Positions 53,627-58,865 of a stretch of DNA of 58,865 nt are shown piece by piece (position 1 is the first letter of the stretch; every line of letters starts with the position of its first letter). Below the pieces are notes generated by a model. The model ran no database searches. It saw nothing but the letters and a program-made list of their open reading frames with translations, and had not been told where the DNA came from. The DNA comes from DASXTC01 sp036505635 (GTDB taxonomy: Bacteria; Acidobacteriota; Polarisedimenticolia; JACPZX01; DASXTC01): assembly GCA_036505635.1 (NCBI GenBank), contig DASXTC010000035.1, forward strand, positions 1-58,865, written 5' to 3'. A program made the position numbers and the translations under genes.

Positions 53627-53642
53627 GACAACGGTGGTGCCA
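53627..53642 (-). promoter_or_regulatory. Sigma-54 promoter of the third pilin gene
   Basis: Minus strand TGGCACCACCGTTGTC. The -24 TGGCAC matches consensus; the -12 is TTGT instead of TTGC, the only weak point among the four promoters of this kind here. Spacing and distance to the start codon (about 33 bases) match the other pilin promoters. Confidence 0.65.
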
Positions 53643-53939
53643 GTTGCAGGCCGGCAACCCGGCGCTGGTGGCAACGATGTCAATCTACATGACTTGTCGG
53701 CCACCTCGCCAGTTCAGGAGGCGATTGAGACCGCCAGCGCACCAACTCCAATGATGGAGCCGGGTGCCAATCTGTGTCGCCCGGCTCGTAAGATCAACCT
53801 TGGTCCTCGTTCCGGCTCCCCGTCCGTGTCCGGGAAGGCATCCCCCTGAGAGCCCGTCCTGCCTGGACGATCCTGCGATCGGGACCCGCGCCCACTTTGA
53901 CTCACTTCTCGCCGGACGGTCGAACCTCTGAAACACGAG
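53643..53939. other. Spacer upstream of the third pilin promoter
   Basis: About 300 bases with no supported gene. As the upstream region of a sigma-54 promoter it is where activator-binding sites would be expected, but I see no clear palindrome. Confidence 0.4.
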
Positions 53940-53977
53940 GGGCGGGGCCCCCCTCTCCGATGAGTGGCGCCCCGCCC
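53940..53977 (-). terminator. GC-rich hairpin terminator after the second pilin gene
   Basis: GGGCGGGGC (53940-53948) pairs with GCCCCGCCC (53969-53977), a 9-bp stem with a 20-base loop, starting 15 bases after the pilin stop. On the minus strand it is followed by CTCGTGTTTC, a short T-rich tail. Confidence 0.6.
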
Positions 53978-53991
53978 GCTTGACCTCAACG

Positions 53992-54468
53992 CTACGTCTG
54001 GACCCCTTCAGGATAGGCCGTGAAGGTTCCGTTCTGGAAGATGATGTCGCAGTCGAAGTCGGACGTCGCGCCCGCGCTCGCCGCGCTCACCTTCTTGTCC
54101 TTGGAGTAGGTCGAGATCGTGTAATCGGAGCCCGCGCCACCGGCGTCCGAGCCGTAGTAGTACAGGCCGCCCCACCCATCCTTGGTCGGGGCAAGCTTGA
54201 TGTAGATCGGCTCGATACCCATCGTGGTGGCTCCGATGGACGTGATGCTGGCCATCGAGGTCGAGATCGGATAGAAGTTCACGTCCACTGAGTAGGACTC
54301 GACCGCCGTGCCGAGCGACCTCATGTCGGCCATCGACCTCTTCTGCTTACCCCTGTCGATGGCGTTCAACAGGTTGGGAATCGCGATGGCCGCGATGATC
54401 CCGATGATGGCTACGACGATGAGCAGCTCGATGAGAGTGAATCCCATCTGTCTCCGAAGCTTCATCAT
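53992..54468 (-). CDS. pilA: Type IV major pilin, second copy
   Basis: 158 residues. Leader MMKLRRQMG, then FTLIELLIVVAIIGIIAAIA with Glu5. Identical to the first copy apart from two adjacent residues (SDAGGAG against SDVAGAG), so a recent duplication or gene conversion. Start at the first of two ATGs (54468), preceded by GAGGAAC. Flanked by its own sigma-54 promoter and its own terminator, so it is a single-gene transcription unit. Confidence 0.95.
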   Translation of the reverse strand: MMKLRRQMGFTLIELLIVVAIIGIIAAIAIPNLLNAIDRGKQKRSMADMRSLGTAVESYSVDVNFYPISTSMASITSIGATTMGIEPIYIKLAPTKDGWGGLYYYGSDAGGAGSDYTISTYSKDKKVSAASAGATSDFDCDIIFQNGTFTAYPEGVQT

Positions 54469-54499
54469 GTCTGCTGTTCCTCCTCTGGCCAGGGAGAGA

Positions 54500-54515
54500 G
54501 GCAACGGCAGTGCCA
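54500..54515 (-). promoter_or_regulatory. Sigma-54 promoter of the second pilin gene
   Basis: Minus strand TGGCACTGCCGTTGCC: perfect TGGCAC-N5-TTGC with the GG and GC ten bases apart. The start codon at 54468 is 31 bases past the element. Confidence 0.85.
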
Positions 54516-54696
54516 GCCAGGGATTCGCGCTCAGGTATGGCCCCAACTCACACAGAGCACGCGACTTGGGAGTAGAACGGCGAAACACCTGGAGTCACGC
54601 CGGATCGTGCCGCACGGACGTTGATGTCAGGGGCACATGACAAGGACTGTCATGCCTCGCGAAACCCCGGCTGGGAGCCTGCGTCTTGAAACAGCT

Positions 54697-54733
54697 CGGC
54701 GGAGCCCCCCCGGTGTGGGGGATGGCTCCGCCG
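54697..54733 (-). terminator. Hairpin terminator after the first pilin gene
   Basis: CGGCGGAGCC (54697-54706) pairs perfectly with GGCTCCGCCG (54724-54733); the loop itself contains pairing C and G runs, extending the stem. On the minus strand it is followed by AGCTGTTTC. Located 21 bases after the pilin stop. Confidence 0.7.
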
Positions 54734-54754
54734 CAACCGCAGTTCGGACGAGAT

Positions 54755-55231
54755 TTAGGTCTGGACCCCTTCCGGATAGGCGGTGAAGGTGCCGTTCTGG
54801 AAGATGATGTCGCAGTCGAAGTCGGACGTCGCGCCCGCGCTCGCCGCGCTCACCTTCTTGTCCTTGGAGTAGGTCGAGATCGTGTAATCGGAGCCCGCGC
54901 CAGCGACGTCCGAGCCGTAGTAGTACAGGCCGCCCCACCCATCCTTGGTCGGGGCAAGCTTGATGTAGATCGGCTCGATACCCATCGTGGTGGCTCCGAT
55001 GGACGTGATGCTGGCCATCGAGGTCGAGATCGGATAGAAATTCACGTCCACCGAGTAGGACTCGACCGCCGTGCCGAGCGACCTCATGTCGGCCATCGAC
55101 CTCTTCTGCTTACCCCTGTCGATGGCGTTCAACAGGTTGGGAATCGCGATCGCCGCGATGATCCCGATGATGGCCACAACGATGAGCAGCTCGATGAGAG
55201 TGAATCCCATCTGTCTCCGAAGTTTCATCAT
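54755..55231 (-). CDS. pilA: Type IV major pilin, first copy
   Basis: 158 residues. Leader MMKLRRQMG cleaved before FTLIELLIVVAIIGIIAAIA; Glu5 present. The globular part contains GGLYYYGSD, DYTISTYSKDKK and FDCDIIFQNGTF and ends in a C-terminal Thr (EGVQT). The ATG at 55231 has GAAGGAGGA about ten bases upstream. Preceded by a consensus sigma-54 promoter and followed by a strong hairpin. With its twin it is the probable main pilus subunit. Confidence 0.95.
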   Translation of the reverse strand: MMKLRRQMGFTLIELLIVVAIIGIIAAIAIPNLLNAIDRGKQKRSMADMRSLGTAVESYSVDVNFYPISTSMASITSIGATTMGIEPIYIKLAPTKDGWGGLYYYGSDVAGAGSDYTISTYSKDKKVSAASAGATSDFDCDIIFQNGTFTAYPEGVQT

Positions 55232-55262
55232 TTCGTAGGGTCCTCCTTCGAGCAATGAGCAG

Positions 55263-55278
55263 AGCAACCGCGGTGCCA
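55263..55278 (-). promoter_or_regulatory. Sigma-54 promoter of the first pilin gene
   Basis: Minus strand TGGCACCGCGGTTGCT: perfect TGGCAC-N5-TTGCT match. The predicted transcription start is about 12 bases after the -12 element, giving a leader of roughly 20 bases that holds the ribosome-binding site. Confidence 0.87.
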
Positions 55279-55303
55279 GGCGGATCCTCGGATCGTCGTT
55301 TAG

Positions 55304-55334
55304 AGCTAAGTCATTTTTTCATAGCGACTTAGCT
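55304..55334. repeat. 9-bp inverted repeat between the membrane glycosyltransferase and the pilin promoter
   Basis: AGCTAAGTC (55304-55312) and GACTTAGCT (55326-55334) are perfect inverted repeats with a 13-base AT-rich centre. It lies 26 bases upstream of the -24 box and 68 bases after the stop of the upstream gene. It may terminate that gene (no U-tract) or bind a regulator. Confidence 0.55.
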
Positions 55335-55401
55335 TGCTCAAGTAGAAAACGACTGACCCATCGAGGGGACCTTCTTTGACAGTTCCGATTGACACTCATT
55401 G

Positions 55402-57090
55402 TCATCGCTCGCGCTCCCGCGTGATCGAAACGGAACCGGCCGCCGCCAGCGCGAGGCGGCATCCGGGCTCCTCGGCGAGCTTCCGGCGGATCTCTCCCGC
55501 CAGCTCCTCCTGCCCTGGCCCAGGTTCCTCGTCGAAGGAGCCCAGCGCCCACTCCTCGGGGCGCGCCACGCGGTACTCGAGCGTCCGGGCCAGATCGGAG
55601 TACCTCCCGTGGCGCCCCGCGAAGACCATTGCCGTGTCGTCCCAGTAGACGAGGGCCCAGTCGCTTCGAGGGAAGTGGAGCTCCGAGAAGGTGCCGGCCG
55701 ACCGGCGTCCGGTGTCGGCGTCCACGACGGGGACTATTTCCGGCCGGTACATCAGAATCGCCCCGTCGACGCCATGCCTGTCGAGAAGATCGCGCCACCG
55801 CCGGCCGTCGTCGATCGCGGCGGAGAGATCCCTCAGCAGCGCGGAGTGCACCTCGTTGCGTCCATCGATGAAGACGCGCCTGACCGGGTACCCTCTCCAG
55901 ATGAGATACCCTCCGAACGAGACGTCGTTGTAGAGCCGCCCCTCCTTCATGTGAAGGTCGATGAAGTCGGCCGCCTTTTCCGGAAACCTTCCCGGCTGTA
56001 CGCCGATCCCGATGGCCGCGCCGGCCTGCGGAAAGACGATCATCCACGCGCAGGCCGCGAGAACCGCCGTGAGGGCCGCCACGGGGACCAGCCTCCCGCC
56101 GCGACGCGCGTTGCCGGGAGCGGGGGCCAGGTCCACCATCAATGGCAGCAGGGCGAAGAAGATCCCTATGTGCCGGACGGAGCTGAGGGCCATTGCCGCC
56201 GCGAGAAGGAGGATCGCCAGGCGGGGGCCGGCGAGAGGTCGGAGACGGGCGAGCCTGGCCAGCGCCGCCGCGGCAACGACGAGCAGCACGAAATAGAACA
56301 GCGGGAATTCGCGCGAGCTAGGGGCCGTCCACTCGGGGTTCGTGATGTTGGCAGGGGCCAGCGCTTCGGTGATCCCGGAGGGCACCGTGTATATGTGGTA
56401 CCCGAACGGGTTGACGAGGAGAGACACCGCGGTGATCGGCACGGCGAGCCACACAGGCCCCATGCCGGACCGGACCGCCCTGGACGATCGCAGATGATCC
56501 AGCGCGGCGCCGGCGGCACAGGCAAGCATGATGACAGGAGCGATCAGCGCCCCCGCGTGCATGTTGACCCAGAGGATCGTCACGAGAGCGATCGAAACCA
56601 GGCGGCGCGCCGGCGACGACGGCCTCGTGACCAGGTCGAGCCCGATGGCCGCCGTGGCCGTCGCCATCGCGAGGCTGACCGCCTCTGGTCGCTCGGTCAG
56701 GCGGAACTTCATGCCGGCCACCGAGAGGGCGACCACTGCCAACGCGGTCCCTGCCGACGAGCCGCTGCGTCTCAGCGCCCAATAGCCGATGGCCGCGGTT
56801 GCCAGCGCGCAGGATCCTTTCAGCAGCGTGAATCCCAGCGGACCAAGAGTGTGAAACCCGTAAAGAAGGACCTGGAAGAGCCACTCGTGATCGATCCAGG
56901 GCGCGCCGGCCGACGTGAACGAGAAGTCGTCGGCACGCGGCACCGAGAGGGTGGAGACGATCCGCTCGCCCGCCTCGAGGTGCCACCACAGATCGTAGGA
57001 TCTCGCCTTCACCAGCGAGCTGCACGCCGCAATGAGGAACAGCCCCGCGGCGACGGCCAGTTTGATCCGCGCCTGGCCGGGATCTCTCAC
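55402..57090 (-). CDS. Multi-pass membrane protein of the DLWWHL type (putative GT-C glycosyltransferase)
   Basis: 562 residues from GTG 57090, overlapping the stop of the upstream gene (GTGA). About ten TM helices in residues 8-400. The first periplasmic loop carries SYDLWWHLEAGERI, a motif of uncharacterised GT-C-like proteins of Acidobacteria and Planctomycetes; a second block NDVSFGGYLIWRGYPVRRVF follows the membrane part, then a soluble C-terminal domain of about 130 residues. A polyprenyl-sugar-dependent glycosyltransferase is likely by analogy, not shown. Confidence 0.65.
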   Translation of the reverse strand: MRDPGQARIKLAVAAGLFLIAACSSLVKARSYDLWWHLEAGERIVSTLSVPRADDFSFTSAGAPWIDHEWLFQVLLYGFHTLGPLGFTLLKGSCALATAAIGYWALRRSGSSAGTALAVVALSVAGMKFRLTERPEAVSLAMATATAAIGLDLVTRPSSPARRLVSIALVTILWVNMHAGALIAPVIMLACAAGAALDHLRSSRAVRSGMGPVWLAVPITAVSLLVNPFGYHIYTVPSGITEALAPANITNPEWTAPSSREFPLFYFVLLVVAAAALARLARLRPLAGPRLAILLLAAAMALSSVRHIGIFFALLPLMVDLAPAPGNARRGGRLVPVAALTAVLAACAWMIVFPQAGAAIGIGVQPGRFPEKAADFIDLHMKEGRLYNDVSFGGYLIWRGYPVRRVFIDGRNEVHSALLRDLSAAIDDGRRWRDLLDRHGVDGAILMYRPEIVPVVDADTGRRSAGTFSELHFPRSDWALVYWDDTAMVFAGRHGRYSDLARTLEYRVARPEEWALGSFDEEPGPGQEELAGEIRRKLAEEPGCRLALAAAGSVSITRERER

Positions 57091-58812
57091 CGGCGCCTCG
57101 GCACCGCGAGGATGCCCGCCAGGAGGAGGCCCGCCGCAGTCACCATCAGACCGGACCGCACCGAGGACGGTTTGTAGAGGAACTCGACCCGGTGCGTGCC
57201 CGCGGGCACGGCCACGGCTCGGAACATCGTGTTGGCCCTCAGGATCGGCCGTTCCTCGCCGTCCACGCTCCCCTTCCACCCGGGGTAGAAGGTGTCTGCC
57301 AGGACGAGGTAGCCGGGCTCCGCCGAGGACGACTCCACGATCACCCGCGTGGGTCCCTCCTCGAGGATTCGCGCCCCTCCCGGGACCGCGCTGGGATCTT
57401 CCGCGGCGGCAGGGCCCCGCGGGGCGAGCCCCTCCTCGAGTATGACGGCGGCGCGTGGATCGAAGGATGGTTCCCTCAGCCGGCGCGCGGCCCTCAGGAT
57501 GTCGGGATGAACCTCCACGCGGGAGACCACGTAGGCGCGCGGCAGCGCGTTCTCGTTGCGCATCACGACCACGGGCGGACGGCTCTCCCCTTCGAGCCGC
57601 GCCGCCTCGACGAGACCGGGGCCCTCCAGCCCTCCGTATGTGATGACCCGATCCACCCCCGCCACCGACAACAGCCGCGCGGACTCCTGCGCGGGGATCG
57701 AGGCGCCTTCCCCCTCGTAGAGGAGCCTGCCGAACGCGGCCCCGGGCATCACGTCGAGCCGTTCGTTGCCGCGATCGTAGGCGAACCGGTATCCCGAAGG
57801 GAGGTATGTCGCGTTTCGCAGAGTCATCCGGTCCCAGAAGAATCCCCAACGCAGCGAATCGGGCTCATCCCCACGCGGCGTGCGGAAGGCGAACCCCTCG
57901 GGGCGTCTCGCCGCCCAGATCCTTCCCGCGCCCGCGGGACCGAGTGGCGCCGCGAGCCGCGGAGGGGTCGTGTAGAAATCAGACGGCGCGACCGGGTTCA
58001 GCGAGACGTTCGCCGCGATGAGATCGAGCAGGGGCAGGACCAGAAGGCCGAGCCGGATCGTCCTGGGCGCGCGAATCGAAAGCAGGAGGCCCGTGAGCGC
58101 GATGAGAAGACCGCACCGGACCATCGAGGCCATCAGCTCAGCACGATGGCCTCCCGCCAGGAGCGCTCCAAGCGTTGCAAAGGCCGCGCCGCAGGCCACC
58201 CAGACCGGGATCCCCCGCCAGGCCGACCCGGCCTGACCCGACCGTGCCGTCGCCCGGTCGTAGCCGCGGGCGGCGAGCACCGCCACGGCCCACGTGGCCA
58301 GCAGGAAGAACTTCACCGGATACCGGACCGATCTCAGCGGCGGCAGGATCGAGATGAGCGCCGGATAGAGGGGCAGGAACCTCCCCAGCGCGAGTGCGAC
58401 CCCGCCGGCGGCCAGGCAGCCGAGCCCCAACGCCTCCGCGCGGCGCGCGCCCCCCGAGCGCACGCCGGCGCCAAACCCCGTCCCCGCAAGGATGAGCGCC
58501 GCCGGTCCCAGATAGAGACTCAGGATGAGGGGGAGCCCCGCGTCGAAGACGCCACCGCCCCAGTACCTCGCGGGATCGGTGCGCGTCGGATCGCCGAACA
58601 GGCCCGGCACCACCGTCTCGATCAGAGCCGCGGGAGGCAGGGACCACTTGAGGGCGTCCTCGCGGTCGAACCCGGCCCCTCTCTCGGAACGGGAAAGGAG
58701 CTCGGTGGCCGGAAGGATCGCGACCATCGAGATGGCGAGCGCAAGCAGCGCGATCCCCGCGGCCGCGGCAAGCTTCGTTCCGAGAGGCCGGCGCGGGCCG
58801 GCCGTTCCATCT
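57087..58812 (-). CDS. YfhO-like membrane protein, 5' end cut by a repeat element
   Basis: At least 546 residues from an ATG at 58727, but the frame continues upstream with a hydrophobic helix (KLAAAAGIALLALAISMVAI) up to the repeat at 58813. The protein has about ten TM helices, then a soluble region with GFAFRTPRGDEPDSLRWGFF and a late Ig-like part SSSAEPGYLVLADTFYPGWK, which is characteristic of YfhO-family proteins. Those are usually 700-900 residues, so about 200 N-terminal residues are missing. Whether the gene is truly broken or only cut by the window end cannot be decided. Confidence 0.7.
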
Positions 58813-58865
58813 AGGAGCGTGTCCGAGTAATGGCTCGGGTCGCGTTGCGAGCGCCGCGGGGTCGG
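58813..58865. mobile_element. Second copy of the MITE-like element, cut by the window end
   Basis: Matches 38937-38989 in 52 of 53 positions (C for T at the sixth base), including the whole 23-base terminal repeat apart from that base. Same orientation on the plus strand. It is bordered by TA (CTAGGAG). Only the left end is in the window. Confidence 0.88.

Overview
The window is high-GC bacterial DNA. Its protein families suggest an Acidobacteriota-like or myxobacteria-like environmental bacterium: type IV pili with sigma-54/PilSR-type control, a Myxococcus-like pil ABC transporter module, DPN-rich minor pilins and uncharacterised multi-membrane glycosyltransferases. No rRNA gene is present, so the taxonomy is inference. 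Both window ends lie in sequences that tend to be repeated in genomes (a tuf gene at base 1, a repeat element at the last 53 bases). This looks like a whole assembly contig broken at repeats.

Region 1 (1-9.3 kb, minus strand) is housekeeping. In transcription order it reads rplM-rpsI, rpsB-tsf-pyrH-frr, ispD-ispF-gltX-rlmB, then a tRNA operon Thr(TGT)-Tyr(GTA)-Gly(TCC)-Thr(GGT)-tuf in the same order as the E. coli thrU-tyrU-glyT-thrT-tufB operon. Region 2 (9.5-15.2 kb) holds a UbiE-type methyltransferase, a DoxX-like membrane protein, a MepA-like murein endopeptidase, and an operon of a cyclic-2,3-diphosphoglycerate-synthetase-like GTPase-fold protein, carbamate kinase and ornithine carbamoyltransferase with its own sigma-70-type promoter.

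Region 3 (15.3-29 kb) is a type IV pilus accessory locus: PilR-like activator, a lipoprotein, four minor pilin genes (FimU/GspH, PilV, a very large PilW with FN3-like repeats, a very large PilX) behind a sigma-54 promoter, then PilS-like kinase, PilD prepilin peptidase, a TPR protein and an ABC-2 transporter. Region 4 (29-48.4 kb) is a surface polysaccharide locus in two long, mostly overlapping minus-strand operons: WecA-type initiating transferase, eight other glycosyltransferases, AsnB-type amidotransferase, FAD oxidoreductase, Wzx flippase, and a DegT aminotransferase plus sugar formyltransferase pair. Between the two operons a plus-strand SGNH hydrolase gene is broken by a 273-bp element with 23-bp terminal inverted repeats (MITE-like).

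Region 5 (48.5-58.9 kb) has a small zinc-ribbon protein, two tandem Wzy_C/O-antigen-ligase-like proteins with TPR tails, a pilin array (three near-identical major pilins, each with its own sigma-54 promoter, and a fourth divergent pilin), and two large membrane proteins. The last of these (YfhO-like) is cut at its 5' end by a second copy of the same element. Overall, genes for pilus assembly, pilin supply, pilin regulation and glycan synthesis/transfer are interleaved. A sigma-54-controlled, possibly glycosylated pilus is the simplest reading of the locus.
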